Positions 38,876 through 47,652 of a stretch of DNA of 64,000 bases are shown here, piece by piece. The notes beneath the pieces are model-generated. The model had not been told where the DNA came from. It saw nothing but the letters and a program-made list of their open reading frames with translations, and ran no database searches. Position numbers and translations under genes: made by a program. This DNA is from Eubacteriaceae bacterium (lineage in GTDB: Bacteria > Bacillota > Clostridia > Oscillospirales > Acutalibacteraceae): NCBI GenBank assembly GCA_021770095.1, contig JAETRQ010000002.1, forward strand, positions 117,347-181,346. The letters run 5' to 3'. The first letter of the stretch is position 1, and each line of letters begins with the position of its first letter.

Positions 38876-40203
38876 TACCGCTTCCCTTCTCCCCTTTCAC
38901 GGATAATAAATCGTATAGGAGTACCATCAAGCCCAAAAATATTTCTTAATTGATTTTCAAGATACCTTTGATAGGAAAAATGAAATAATTCTGCATTATT
39001 AACAAAGAAAACAAATGTAGGAGGACGAGTTGATACCTGCGTCATATAATAAATTTTAAGTCTCTTTCCCTTATCAGTAGGCGGCTGAACTCTTGCAGTT
39101 GCATCAGACAGGACTTCATTGAGTTTACCGGTTGAAATACGCATTGAATTCTGAGAATGAACAAAAGTAATCATCTCATATAATCTTTCAATACGCTGTC
39201 CTGTCTTTGCTGAAATAAACATAATCGGTGCATAACTCATGAACGAAAAATCATTCTCAAGCTTCTTTCTGTATTCATTCATGGTGTTACCGTCTTTTTC
39301 AACTGCATCCCACTTGTTTACTGCAATGATACAAGCTTTGCCCTGTTCAAGTGCAATACCTGCAACTTTTGAATCCTGCTCTGTAAAGCCTTCAACAGCA
39401 TCTATCATAATAACGCACACATTTGCACGCTCAACAGCCATTCTTGCCCTGATAATACTGTATTTTTCAATTGCATCATTCACTTTACTCTTTCTTCTGA
39501 GACCGGCAGTGTCTATAAAATTGAAAGAACCATACGCATTTTCAATAAAAGTATCCGTACTGTCACGGGTCGTTCCTGCAACATTCGATACAATTGCTCT
39601 TTGTTCGCCGCTGATTTTATTAATTAATGATGATTTACCAACATTCGGCTTGCCGATTATTGCAACTTTGATTATTTCGTCATCATCTTCATCATCCGTA
39701 TTTTCAGGAAGAAATTTAATTACTTCATCAAGTAAATCACCGGTACCGTGTCCATGTGCTGCAGATACTGCAAACGGGTCACCAAGTCCGAGATTGTAAA
39801 ACTCATAAAATTCAGGTTCAGGAGCCCCGATGCTGTCACATTTATTAACACAAAGTACAATTGGTTTGCCGCTCTTCTGGAGCATGGAAGCAACTTCGTG
39901 GTCACTTGCTACTACGCCGTCACGGATATTGGTAACAAGAATAATTACGTCAGCCGTATCAATAGCAATCTGCGCCTGCGATCTCATCTGCTCCAAAATA
40001 ACATCATTTGTATTTGGTTCAATACCGCCTGTATCAACCAATAGAAACTTATGATTAAGCCATTCACAATCGCCGTAAATTCTGTCACGTGTTACACCGG
40101 GTCTGTCGTCAACAATCGAGAGCCTTGTTCCTATTAACTTGTTAAAAAGTGTTGACTTACCGACATTTGGTCTGCCAACAACCGCAACAACAGGTTTTGA
40201 CAT
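38875..40203 (-). CDS. der: Ribosome biogenesis GTPase Der (EngA)
   Basis: Der is a double-GTPase needed for 50S assembly. The 442-residue protein has two G domains with P-loops GRPNVGKSTLF (residues 8-18) and GKPNVGKSSLI (about 183), switch motifs DDRPGVTRD and VAGTTRDS, two NKxD boxes (NKCD and NKWD), and a C-terminal KH-like domain. ATG 40203 has AAGGAG eight bases upstream; a GTG at 40212 is in frame but poorly spaced. Confidence 0.97.
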   Translation of the reverse strand: MSKPVVAVVGRPNVGKSTLFNKLIGTRLSIVDDRPGVTRDRIYGDCEWLNHKFLLVDTGGIEPNTNDVILEQMRSQAQIAIDTADVIILVTNIRDGVVASDHEVASMLQKSGKPIVLCVNKCDSIGAPEPEFYEFYNLGLGDPFAVSAAHGHGTGDLLDEVIKFLPENTDDEDDDEIIKVAIIGKPNVGKSSLINKISGEQRAIVSNVAGTTRDSTDTFIENAYGSFNFIDTAGLRRKSKVNDAIEKYSIIRARMAVERANVCVIMIDAVEGFTEQDSKVAGIALEQGKACIIAVNKWDAVEKDGNTMNEYRKKLENDFSFMSYAPIMFISAKTGQRIERLYEMITFVHSQNSMRISTGKLNEVLSDATARVQPPTDKGKRLKIYYMTQVSTRPPTFVFFVNNAELFHFSYQRYLENQLRNIFGLDGTPIRFIIRERGEGKR

Positions 40204-40223
40204 ATTGTTCACTCCTTATAACA

Positions 40224-40247
40224 AGAAAGGCGGACAAAAAGTCCGCC
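40224..40247 (-). terminator. Terminator between rpmF and der
   Basis: On the minus strand, GGCGGAC, a TTTTT loop and GTCCGCC are followed by TTTCTT. No separate der promoter is obvious, so partial read-through is likely. Confidence 0.8.
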
Positions 40248-40264
40248 ATAAATTTAAAATAAAA

Positions 40265-40450
40265 TTATGCTTCTTCCTTGCTGATAACTTCTTTACCATT
40301 ATAGTAGCCGCAGTTACCACAAACCTTGTGTGAAACTGCATAGCCGCCGCAATTAGAGCATTTTACGAGTGTAGGAGCATTCATCTTCCATACACTTGAA
40401 CGTCTCTTATTCTTTCTTGCTTTTGATGTTTTTCTTGCTGGTACTGCCAT
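40265..40450 (-). CDS. rpmF: 50S ribosomal protein L32
   Basis: The 61-residue protein opens [18 protein letters not shown] and has four cysteines in two CxxC pairs (KCSNCGG and VCGNCGYY), the zinc-binding form. It lies 42 bp after the DUF177 gene, the conserved pairing that often continues to plsX and fatty acid genes in other bacteria; here a terminator and der follow instead. Confidence 0.97.
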   Translation of the reverse strand: MAVPARKTSKARKNKRRSSVWKMNAPTLVKCSNCGGYAVSHKVCGNCGYYNGKEVISKEEA

Positions 40451-40492
40451 TTTAAGTGCCTCCTTTATATTAAAAGCATTTTGTTTATTGTT

Positions 40493-40990
40493 TTATTCGT
40501 CAAGCAATTGCAAAAGTGTTTCAAGTCTGGGGTCAACATCCTTTTTACAATCACATTTACTGACATTAAGATTTGCGCCGCATTGAGGACATAAACCTTT
40601 GCAATCTTTACTGCATAGGATTTTTGTCGGTAAAGAAAGTGAAACTTCCTCATTGACAAGTTCTTCCATATCAAGCGTGCGATTTTCAACAATTATATAA
40701 TTGTCATCATCATTTTCATTTTGCAGCTTTTCAACAACAATTTTATTGATGTCAAACGAAAAATTCTTTGTAACATCGCTTGCACACCTGTCACAAAATC
40801 CGAAAAAGGTAAATTTTATGTTAATTTCAAGATAAATTATATCTGCCTTTGAAAACAATCTGCCTGTAACTTTCACACCATTTTTTATGGGTGAATAGCC
40901 ACTGTAAATTAATGATGAAAAATCAAACTGCGTATCAATTTTGATTTCAGACTGACTTGCGTTGAACAGATTATTAAGGTCAATTTTCAT
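40493..40990 (-). CDS. DUF177 (YceD) family protein
   Basis: This 165-residue DUF177 protein belongs to the family implicated in 23S rRNA accumulation and ribosome assembly. Family features are the central CDRCASDVTKNFSFDI, ELVNEEVSLSLP, and the C-terminal CSKDCKGLCPQCGANLNVSKCDC zinc-like cluster (given here as its key cysteines, about residues 131-155). It starts a two-gene unit with rpmF from a strong promoter. Confidence 0.92.
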   Translation of the reverse strand: MKIDLNNLFNASQSEIKIDTQFDFSSLIYSGYSPIKNGVKVTGRLFSKADIIYLEINIKFTFFGFCDRCASDVTKNFSFDINKIVVEKLQNENDDDNYIIVENRTLDMEELVNEEVSLSLPTKILCSKDCKGLCPQCGANLNVSKCDCKKDVDPRLETLLQLLDE

Positions 40991-41030
40991 AAAATCACCT
41001 CATTTGTGCTTCTCGCACTTGCACCTTAGT

Positions 41031-41059
41031 ATTATATATATTAGGTCACTCTTTGTCAA
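41031..41059 (-). promoter_or_regulatory. Sigma-A promoter of DUF177-rpmF
   Basis: On the minus strand, TTGACA (41059-41054), 17 bp and TATAAT (41036-41031), both consensus. A small GTGC/GCAC hairpin lies in the short leader. Confidence 0.88.
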
Positions 41060-41131
41060 TAGTTAATTTTAAAATAAATCAATTAATAATTGCCGTCATA
41101 ATATGAATTCTTATTAAAAAGCGGTAAAAAT

Positions 41132-41156
41132 AAAAGCCTTCCGAAGAAGGCTTTTT
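41132..41156. terminator. Terminator after the YbjQ-like gene
   Basis: AAAAGCCTTC, CGAA loop and GAAGGCTTTTT. The minus-strand transcript of the ybjQ-like gene ends in a T-run here, and the dyad works in both directions. Confidence 0.9.
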
Positions 41157-41161
41157 ATAAA

Positions 41162-41476
41162 TTAATCAATAAATTTAACAGCAGTACCTGTGGCAACGAT
41201 TTCAGCAGCACCCTGCATAATTGCAGAACTTGAAAATCTGACATTAACAATTGCATCAGCGCCGATAGACTCAGCTGTTTGTATCATACGCTGTGTAGCA
41301 ATGCCACGAGCCTCTGAAAGCATTTTTGTGTATGAGCCAAGTTCACCGCCGACGATTGATTTTAAACCTGCACCAAAATCCTTAACAAAGTTTTTTGATG
41401 TAACCACATTACCGCAAACCATTTCCAAATGATTGAAATTTTTGCCGTTGATTGTTTCAGTTGTTACAATAATCAT
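41162..41476 (-). CDS. YbjQ/UPF0145 family protein
   Basis: This 104-residue protein is a full-length YbjQ (UPF0145, sometimes 'heavy-metal-binding') domain. It shows MIIVTTETINGK at the start, then ARGIATQRMIQTAESIGADAIVNVRF and a final EIVATGTAV. These form homopentamers in solved structures and have no proven function. ATG 41476 has AAAGGGGAAG upstream. It follows a P-loop gene by 22 bp and ends the pgi unit. Confidence 0.9.
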   Translation of the reverse strand: MIIVTTETINGKNFNHLEMVCGNVVTSKNFVKDFGAGLKSIVGGELGSYTKMLSEARGIATQRMIQTAESIGADAIVNVRFSSSAIMQGAAEIVATGTAVKFID

Positions 41477-41498
41477 TCGAGCTTCCCCTTTAAAAAAA

Positions 41499-41915
41499 TT
41501 ACATTTCTGAGCAATAGTCAAAAATCTCTACAGGTAAGTCTTCTTTATCACAACTGATTGTGAAATAAAACTTTACATCTGTTGCTTCTGAAAGTTCTGA
41601 AAGCATTTCAAAAAACTGAGGTAATTTTTCATATTCTCTTCCAACAATTTTGAATGTTGCATCTACAAGAATATCTGTAACATCATAGTTACCTGCACAA
41701 ATACCTGCAAGGAAGCCATAAAATGCCTTATGACCGTTGATAAGGTATGTATCTGTTTCAAGAAGACGTGCTTTTGAAGATACATCGTAAGTGAGTTTAG
41801 GTTCTTTTTCAACGCAAACTACATTGCCGTCAGATGTTTCAACACAAGCATTAACCTGATCAATTAATTTCTTTGTCTTACCAGTGCCTTTATTACCAAT
41901 GATAAGTTTAATCAT
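41499..41915 (-). CDS. Small P-loop ATP-binding protein of unknown function
   Basis: The 138-residue protein starts MIKLIIGNKGTGKTKKLIDQV, a clear Walker A (residues 7-14), and has ILVDATFKIV as a possible Walker B. It is too short for a complete known NTPase domain. I do not recognise a family, although such clostridial proteins have been loosely labelled as PilT-like. It lies 38 bp after pgi on the same strand with its own site TTTGGAGG, so it is probably co-transcribed with pgi. Confidence 0.75.
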   Translation of the reverse strand: MIKLIIGNKGTGKTKKLIDQVNACVETSDGNVVCVEKEPKLTYDVSSKARLLETDTYLINGHKAFYGFLAGICAGNYDVTDILVDATFKIVGREYEKLPQFFEMLSELSEATDVKFYFTISCDKEDLPVEIFDYCSEM

Positions 41916-41953
41916 ATTAGAATTCCTCCAAAGGTTTTATTGTCAATATCATA

Positions 41954-43300
41954 TTAACATATGTCCAGTCTTTTTTCAAGACTTTCTTTTTCTGATTCAT
42001 AACCCGGTTTTCCGAGAAGAGCAAACATATTCTTTTTATAACTCTCTACACCAGGCTGATTAAACGGATTCACATCAAGAATATAACCTGACACTGCACA
42101 GGTTTTTTCAAAGAAATAAATAAGATAGCCAATGTTTTCAGCAGAAATTTCATCACATTCAATAACAAGATTTCCGACACCGCCGTCAGTATGAGCGAGC
42201 AAAGTGCCTTCACGTGCTTTTTCGTTAACAAAGCTCATAGGCTTGCCTGCAAGGAAATTAAGTCCGTCGATATTGCCTTCCTGTTCTGTGATAATGAAAT
42301 CCGATGCCGGCTTATTGAATTTTATAACTGTTTCAAACATAAGCGAGCCGCCGCTTTCCTGAATATACTGACCGACTGAGTGTAAATCAGTTGAGAAAAT
42401 ACATGATACAGGATAAAGACCTTTGCCGTCTTTACCTTCACTTTCAGCAAACAACTGTTTGAGCCACTCATTAAACATGGTCATTGATGGCTCATAAGAA
42501 ACGAAACATTCAAGCTTTCTGCCTTTATTATAAAAAGCATTTCTGATTGCAGCATATTTGAGGACCGCATTTTCCTCAATATTTTCACTGTTAAATGCAT
42601 TCTGAGCAAGTCTGGCACCTGCCATCAATTTGTCAATATCAATACCGGCAACAGCAATCGGAAGCAAGCCAACTGCTGTGAGAACAGAAAATCTGCCGCC
42701 AACATCATCAGGTACAACAAAAGTTTCATATCCTTCACTGTCTGCAAGGTTTTTAAGTGTACCCTTTTCTTTATCAGTTGTTGCAAAAATTCTTTTTGCA
42801 GCCTCTTCTTTTGAATATTTGCTGTAAATCAAATCACGGAATACTCTGAATGCAATAGCAGGCTCAGTTGTAGTACCGCTTTTGCTGATAACATTAACAC
42901 AAATATCTTTGCCGTCACAAAGTTCAACAATTTCGTTAAGCATTGACGGACTGATTGAATTACCGATAAAATAAATATCAGGAGTATCCTTTTTGATAAG
43001 ATTATAGTTTGGTGAAGTCAGTGCTTCAATAACAGCACGGGCACCGAGATAAGAACCGCCGATACCGATTACAATCAATACATCTGCATTTTTCTTGATA
43101 TATTCACTTGCTTTTTTAATTCTGTCAAACTCTTCTTTATCATAATCTGTCGGTAAAGTTACCCAGCCAAGAAAATCATTGCCGGCACCTGTTTTATTAT
43201 GAAGTTTGTTAATGGCATTAACTGCCTGCGGAGCAAGATTTGTTATATCTTGAGAAGTAACTATACTTTCTGTATGTTTTGAAATAAATTCAACTGACAT
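41954..43300 (-). CDS. pgi: Glucose-6-phosphate isomerase
   Basis: Pgi interconverts glucose-6-phosphate and fructose-6-phosphate. The 448-residue protein is the short Firmicute form. Its signatures are [13 protein letters not shown] (about residues 77-89), [16 protein letters not shown], the catalytic glutamate in [14 protein letters not shown], and a C-terminal [12 protein letters not shown] with the catalytic lysine. It has its own sigma-A promoter. Confidence 0.97.
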   Translation of the reverse strand: MSVEFISKHTESIVTSQDITNLAPQAVNAINKLHNKTGAGNDFLGWVTLPTDYDKEEFDRIKKASEYIKKNADVLIVIGIGGSYLGARAVIEALTSPNYNLIKKDTPDIYFIGNSISPSMLNEIVELCDGKDICVNVISKSGTTTEPAIAFRVFRDLIYSKYSKEEAAKRIFATTDKEKGTLKNLADSEGYETFVVPDDVGGRFSVLTAVGLLPIAVAGIDIDKLMAGARLAQNAFNSENIEENAVLKYAAIRNAFYNKGRKLECFVSYEPSMTMFNEWLKQLFAESEGKDGKGLYPVSCIFSTDLHSVGQYIQESGGSLMFETVIKFNKPASDFIITEQEGNIDGLNFLAGKPMSFVNEKAREGTLLAHTDGGVGNLVIECDEISAENIGYLIYFFEKTCAVSGYILDVNPFNQPGVESYKKNMFALLGKPGYESEKESLEKRLDIC

Positions 43301-43345
43301 ATTTTTACCTCTATTCTATAATTTATTTTATTATCACGAGAAAGT

Positions 43346-43374
43346 ATAGTACAACATTTCAGCAAATTATTCAA
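43346..43374 (-). promoter_or_regulatory. Sigma-A promoter of pgi
   Basis: On the minus strand, TTGAAT (43374-43369), 17 bp and TACTAT (43351-43346). Confidence 0.7.
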
Positions 43375-43380
43375 TAGTTT

Positions 43381-44511
43381 TTACAGAAATTTAACTAAAT
43401 TAAATAATACATATGAAAAAGTTATCTTTTCAATCTCACTATCCGAAATTAATGAAATGGATGCAACCTGTTCATTATTACTCAAAACAATTACCTGCCC
43501 TAATTCATCGCCTTTTTTTATCGGAGCAGAAACTTCTTCTTTGATTTTATATTCATACTCGAAATCAGAAGAATTTTTGCTGACAAGTATAGAGCCTGTG
43601 CCGCCGGAAATAGGTGTTATTGATTTGACTGTACCATTTTTTACTTTTACATTTTGTATAGAATTCTCATCCAGTTCTATTTCACAAATTTTATAGTTCG
43701 CAAAACCATAATCCAAAAGTTCACGTGATTTATTAAATCTGTCATCACTTGTATCTGCTCCAAGCACAACTGCAACTAACTGCATTCCCTCACGCTCAGC
43801 AGTTGCACTCAAACAAAATCCTGCATTTGATGTTGTTCCCGTTTTCAGCCCGGTTATTCCGTTGTATTTGTTAATTAACTTATTTGTATTGTTGAGTTCT
43901 GTTTCTCCGCCGCGCAAAGAATCAAGCCAAACGGTTGAATACTCCTTAACAAGGTCATATTTCATAACTTCACTTGATATTACTGCTAAGTCGTATGCAC
44001 ATGAATAATGATTGGTTATATTATCATCAAGACCCGTGCAGTTTTCAAAATTAGAATTCTCCAATCCGAGTTCCTTAACTTTATCGTTCATCATGGCTAC
44101 GAATGCAGTATCACTTCCTGCAATATACTCGCCGAGAAGTGTGCAGGCATCATTAGCAGAAGCAATAATTACTGCTTTGAGCAAGTCATTTACACTCATT
44201 TGTTCGCCGACTTCAAGCCATATCTGAGATCCCCCTTTGGATACAGCATTTTCAGTTGCAGCAACCATATCATCCAGTTTTATTTTACCGGAATCAATTG
44301 CTTCCATAATTAAAAGAACACTCATTACTTTTGTAACTGAAGCAGGAGATAAATGCTCATACGCATTATCTTCAACAAGAACTTCTTTATTATCCATACA
44401 CATCAATATGCTTGATTTTACTTTTATTTCTTTCTTTTCTTCAGCAAAAATCTGTGTTGGTATTAATATACACATCAACAGAGAAATAATAAAAACGAAA
44501 TATTTTTTCAT
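43381..44511 (-). CDS. dacF: D-alanyl-D-alanine carboxypeptidase (DacF type)
   Basis: This S11 penicillin-binding protein trims the terminal D-Ala of peptidoglycan stem peptides. The 376-residue protein has a signal peptide (about residues 1-23). It shows the three active-site motifs: SPASVTK (SxxK, about 56-62), SAND (SxN, about 117) and LKTGTTSNAG (KTG, about 222). A C-terminal PBP5-type beta domain with an amphipathic end provides weak membrane anchoring. Family members include vegetative DacA and sporulation DacF/DacB; which this is cannot be told, and no sporulation promoter is evident. Confidence 0.92.
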   Translation of the reverse strand: MKKYFVFIISLLMCILIPTQIFAEEKKEIKVKSSILMCMDNKEVLVEDNAYEHLSPASVTKVMSVLLIMEAIDSGKIKLDDMVAATENAVSKGGSQIWLEVGEQMSVNDLLKAVIIASANDACTLLGEYIAGSDTAFVAMMNDKVKELGLENSNFENCTGLDDNITNHYSCAYDLAVISSEVMKYDLVKEYSTVWLDSLRGGETELNNTNKLINKYNGITGLKTGTTSNAGFCLSATAEREGMQLVAVVLGADTSDDRFNKSRELLDYGFANYKICEIELDENSIQNVKVKNGTVKSITPISGGTGSILVSKNSSDFEYEYKIKEEVSAPIKKGDELGQVIVLSNNEQVASISLISDSEIEKITFSYVLFNLVKFL

Positions 44512-44542
44512 ATAATCACCCGTAAATAATATTATTTTAAAG

Positions 44543-44571
44543 TTGTAATAATGCCAAATATCTGTTATAAT
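44543..44571 (+). promoter_or_regulatory. Sigma-A promoter of mtaB
   Basis: TTGTAA (44543-44548), 17 bp and TATAAT (44566-44571), about 25 bp before the gene. Confidence 0.8.
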
Positions 44572-44596
44572 TTCAAAAAAGAAATCGGAGAATGAT

Positions 44597-45880
44597 ATGA
44601 AAGCTGCATTTTATACACTTGGATGTAAAGTGAATCAATACGAAACTGAATATATGAGTGAACTGCTAAAAAATGCAGGTTTTGAAATCGTATCGCCAAA
44701 CGAAGATGCGGATTATTATATAGTAAATTCATGCACGGTTACTGCAACAGCAGATCAAAAAACCCGTCAGAATATCAGGAAATTCAAAAGAAAGCACCCT
44801 GATTCTGTAGTAATTCTTACAGGATGTATGCCGCAGGCATTTCCGCAGGATGCGGCTGCACTCAATGATGCTGATATTATTCTTTCTAACAAAAATGACG
44901 GTGATATTCTTCAACTCATTAATGAATATAATCAAAGTGAAAAAAGAGTAATAAATATCGAGGAGCACAAAAGCGGGGATGCTTTTTGGGATTGTTCCAT
45001 AAATACTTTTAACGAAAGAATAAGAGCATTTGTCAAAATAGAAGACGGATGTGACCGTTTTTGTTCTTACTGCATTATACCAAAATCACGCGGCAGAGTA
45101 AGATCAAAAAAGCCTGAACAATTAAAAAAAGAGATTGATACTCTTGCAAATAATGGTATAAAAGAGATTGTCCTCGTAGGAATTAATCTTTCAGCATATG
45201 GCAAAGGCGAGGATTTTAATATTGTTGACGCTGTTAAAATCTGTGCAGAAAATGAAAATATAAAAAGAATTCGTTTGGGTTCACTTGAGCCTGACCATAT
45301 AACAGATGATATTATTGATGAACTGGCAAAAATTAAAAAATTCTGTCCTCAATTCCATCTATCTCTTCAAAGCGGATGCAATAAAACGCTCAAAAATATG
45401 AACAGGCATTACACAGCTGAAGAATATGAAAAACTTTGCACCAAACTCAGAACAAGTTTTGATGATGCAAGCATTACAACTGATATTATGGTAGGTTTCC
45501 ACGAGGAAAATGATGAGGATTTTAAAGAAACACTCAATTTTGTCAATAAGATTCAATTTGAAAAAGTACATACTTTCCCTTATAGTGAGCGTGAAGGTAC
45601 TGCTGCATCACGAAAAGGTGATAATGTACCGAAAAAGATTAAAGAAGAACGTGCAAAAATTCTGATAAACGAAAGTGAAAAAATCAGAGAACGCTATCTT
45701 AAAAATCTTATCGGCAAAACGGCAGAAGTTCTTTTTGAAAACGAAATTGAAAAAAACATTTATCAAGGATATACAAAATCGTATTTGCCTGTAAGAATAA
45801 AATCAACAGATAATTTAATAGGCAAAACGATTCAAGTAAAAATTTCAGACTATTGCGGTGAATTTGCCATTGCTGAATAA
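44597..45880 (+). CDS. mtaB: tRNA t6A37 methylthiotransferase MtaB
   Basis: MtaB is the radical-SAM enzyme that converts t6A37 to ms2t6A37 in tRNAs reading ANN codons. The 427-residue protein has the N-terminal cysteines (YTLGCKVNQYETE, NSCTVTATA, TGCMPQ), the radical-SAM motif CDRFCSYCIIP (about residues 150-160), the MtaB-like RGRVRSKKPEQL, and a C-terminal TRAM domain. It is transcribed alone. Its 3' end overlaps the convergent GHL10 lipoprotein gene by 31 bp. Confidence 0.94.
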   Translation: MKAAFYTLGCKVNQYETEYMSELLKNAGFEIVSPNEDADYYIVNSCTVTATADQKTRQNIRKFKRKHPDSVVILTGCMPQAFPQDAAALNDADIILSNKNDGDILQLINEYNQSEKRVINIEEHKSGDAFWDCSINTFNERIRAFVKIEDGCDRFCSYCIIPKSRGRVRSKKPEQLKKEIDTLANNGIKEIVLVGINLSAYGKGEDFNIVDAVKICAENENIKRIRLGSLEPDHITDDIIDELAKIKKFCPQFHLSLQSGCNKTLKNMNRHYTAEEYEKLCTKLRTSFDDASITTDIMVGFHEENDEDFKETLNFVNKIQFEKVHTFPYSEREGTAASRKGDNVPKKIKEERAKILINESEKIRERYLKNLIGKTAEVLFENEIEKNIYQGYTKSYLPVRIKSTDNLIGKTIQVKISDYCGEFAIAE

Positions 45881-47019
45881 AGATTTTTTGTTTCTTCGTT
45901 ATCTTTGAGTGAACTGTATGAGAACACATAATATCCTTTTATTGAATCAAGTTTTGATATATAATTTACTTGTCTTGCTATAATATCATTATTTTCAACA
46001 AATTCTTTTATTCCGCTGTCGCCTGCAAATTCATCTTCACTCTCTGCTTTGTATAGCGGAAGCGCAATATATAATGTACAGTCAGCCATCTGAATCCAAT
46101 TTTTTGTGGTTTTCATAAATGGCTGACTTTCATTTTTAAAACCAAAATATATTTGCGGACATATGTAATCTACAAAGCCATCTTCAGTCGACCATTTCCT
46201 GACATCAGCATAGAGAGATGTGTAATTGTTATCAATATTAGAGGCAGGACTGATACCGAAAGTTACATTCTTATTTATTTTCTTTATTGCCGAATATACA
46301 GACTTAATCATATTATTGACATTTTCACGACGCCAGTCAACTAAAGTAAGCTCACCTTTATTTTTCTGATATTCCTTAAAAGAATTTTTATCAATATCCT
46401 CACTTGTTTCTGGATAAAAATAGTCATCAAAACAGATCGAATCAACTTCATAATTTGTTACAATCTCTTTTACACCGTTGACTATCAAATCATTAACCTC
46501 TTTGCTTGCAGGATTAAAATAAATGCCGCTGTCACAAACGATAAGATTATCAGTATCTTTCCATTTCTGTGCAATATTATCCTCTGATAATTCATTAAAG
46601 TTTTTTGAATTGGATATTCTATAAGGATTTATCCAAGCCTCAATTTTCAAATTATGTTTATGTGCTGTTTCAACCATAATTGCCAATGGATCGAATATCA
46701 GCTCGCTTCCCTGCTCACCAAATACATATGAACTGACAGGAAAATAATCAGATTTATAAAAAGCGTCAGCATATGGACGAACTTGGACAGTAACACGGTT
46801 AAAACCATTGGATTTTAATTCCTTAAAAACTTTATTTATGCTCTTTTTAAAAGTACTTTCATCAGAATCTTTTGTTAAACCGGACAATTCATAATATGTA
46901 ATCCATACGGCTTTTACATATTCCTCTTCAATAGGCTCGCTGTTATTCTCTTTCACAGGGGTACATCCGGCAAACAAAAGAATTAATATGAATACTGACA
47001 AAATAATTTTTTTATACAC
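45850..47019 (-). CDS. Lipoprotein with glycosyl hydrolase-like 10 (GHL10) domain
   Basis: This 389-residue protein has a lipoprotein signal (LLFAGC, lipidated Cys at residue 19). A GHL10 (DUF187) TIM-barrel domain follows, with KAVWITYYELSG, FNRVTVQVRPYADAFY, IEAWINPYRIS, DSICFDDYFYPE and FVDYICPQIYFGF. The family is thought to act on cell-surface or dietary glycans; its exact substrate is not established. It is a membrane-anchored outer-surface protein. It is transcribed alone and converges on mtaB with a 31-bp coding overlap. Confidence 0.9.
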   Translation of the reverse strand: MYKKIILSVFILILLFAGCTPVKENNSEPIEEEYVKAVWITYYELSGLTKDSDESTFKKSINKVFKELKSNGFNRVTVQVRPYADAFYKSDYFPVSSYVFGEQGSELIFDPLAIMVETAHKHNLKIEAWINPYRISNSKNFNELSEDNIAQKWKDTDNLIVCDSGIYFNPASKEVNDLIVNGVKEIVTNYEVDSICFDDYFYPETSEDIDKNSFKEYQKNKGELTLVDWRRENVNNMIKSVYSAIKKINKNVTFGISPASNIDNNYTSLYADVRKWSTEDGFVDYICPQIYFGFKNESQPFMKTTKNWIQMADCTLYIALPLYKAESEDEFAGDSGIKEFVENNDIIARQVNYISKLDSIKGYYVFSYSSLKDNEETKNLYSAMANSPQ

Positions 47020-47048
47020 TTGAACACTTCCTTAATTTATAGTAAAAT
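47020..47048 (+). promoter_or_regulatory. Sigma-A promoter of the zinc-ribbon/DUF1294 pair
   Basis: TTGAAC (47020-47025), 17 bp and TAAAAT (47043-47048), 17 bp before the ATG at 47065. Confidence 0.65.
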
Positions 47049-47064
47049 ATTGTTGGTGATAAAT

Positions 47065-47358
47065 ATGGAATATAAACTTGGCAATTCAAAAACAGTCAGA
47101 TCACGCGGCGATACATATGATATTATCTGTCCGCAATGTAATAAACTTGTGCAATTCGGTGTATTTTCAAACTTAGAAAGGAAATTGGTTGTTGACTTCC
47201 CTCCTCTTGATTTAAACACAGTATTTTTTCTTGTTTGTCCTGAATGTGCATCTATTTTTACTGTTGATGAAACAACAGGAGAAAAATTTTTGAAGCACAG
47301 AGAAGACATATCAGAAAATGATTTAAAAAAATTAGAAATATATAAAAATAATATATGA
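47065..47358 (+). CDS. Small zinc-ribbon protein of unknown function
   Basis: The 97-residue protein has two CxxC pairs (IICPQCNKL at about residue 21 and LVCPECASI at about 58) that should bind one zinc. No other motif is recognisable. ATG 47065 has GGTGAT upstream and leaves a compact protein; a longer frame back to 47020 would begin in the promoter. It overlaps the DUF1294 gene by 4 bp. Confidence 0.78.
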   Translation: MEYKLGNSKTVRSRGDTYDIICPQCNKLVQFGVFSNLERKLVVDFPPLDLNTVFFLVCPECASIFTVDETTGEKFLKHREDISENDLKKLEIYKNNI

Positions 47359-47627
47359 ACTATTTTTTGTTTTTCGCACTTATTTATCTGATTATCATAA
47401 ACATAATTACTGCTGTGGTTACTGTTATTGATAAAAAACGAGCAATAAAAAACAAGTGGAGAATTCGTGAGAAAACTTTAATCCTGCTTGCTTTGTTCGG
47501 CGGCGGAATTTCCGAATATCTGACAATGAAAATGATTCATCATAAATCCAAACATAAAAAATTTATGATTGGTCTGCCGTTCATTATTTTTGCTCATATT
47601 ATTTTAATAATATTATTAATTTTATAG
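47355..47627 (+). CDS. DUF1294 family membrane protein
   Basis: This 90-residue protein has an N-terminal membrane segment, then the DUF1294 core DKKRAIKNKWRIREKTL, LLALFGGGISEYLTMKM and HHKSKHKKFMIGLPFI, then a second membrane segment. The family has no known function. It is coupled to the zinc-ribbon gene and followed at once by a terminator. Confidence 0.9.
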   Translation: MNYFLFFALIYLIIINIITAVVTVIDKKRAIKNKWRIREKTLILLALFGGGISEYLTMKMIHHKSKHKKFMIGLPFIIFAHIILIILLIL

Positions 47628-47651
47628 GTCGCAAATTGATGCGACCTTTTT
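47627..47651. terminator. Terminator between DUF1294 and spoIVA
   Basis: GGTCGCA (47627-47633), AATTGA loop and TGCGACC (47640-47646) are followed by five T on the plus strand. Convergent spoIVA ends one base beyond it and may also use it. Confidence 0.88.
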
Positions 47652-47652
47652 G

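Noticed and set aside
39239..39799. 186-codon plus-strand frame opposite der
   Set aside because: It lies wholly within the conserved GTPase gene, with low-complexity Ser/Leu-rich translation typical of an antisense frame.
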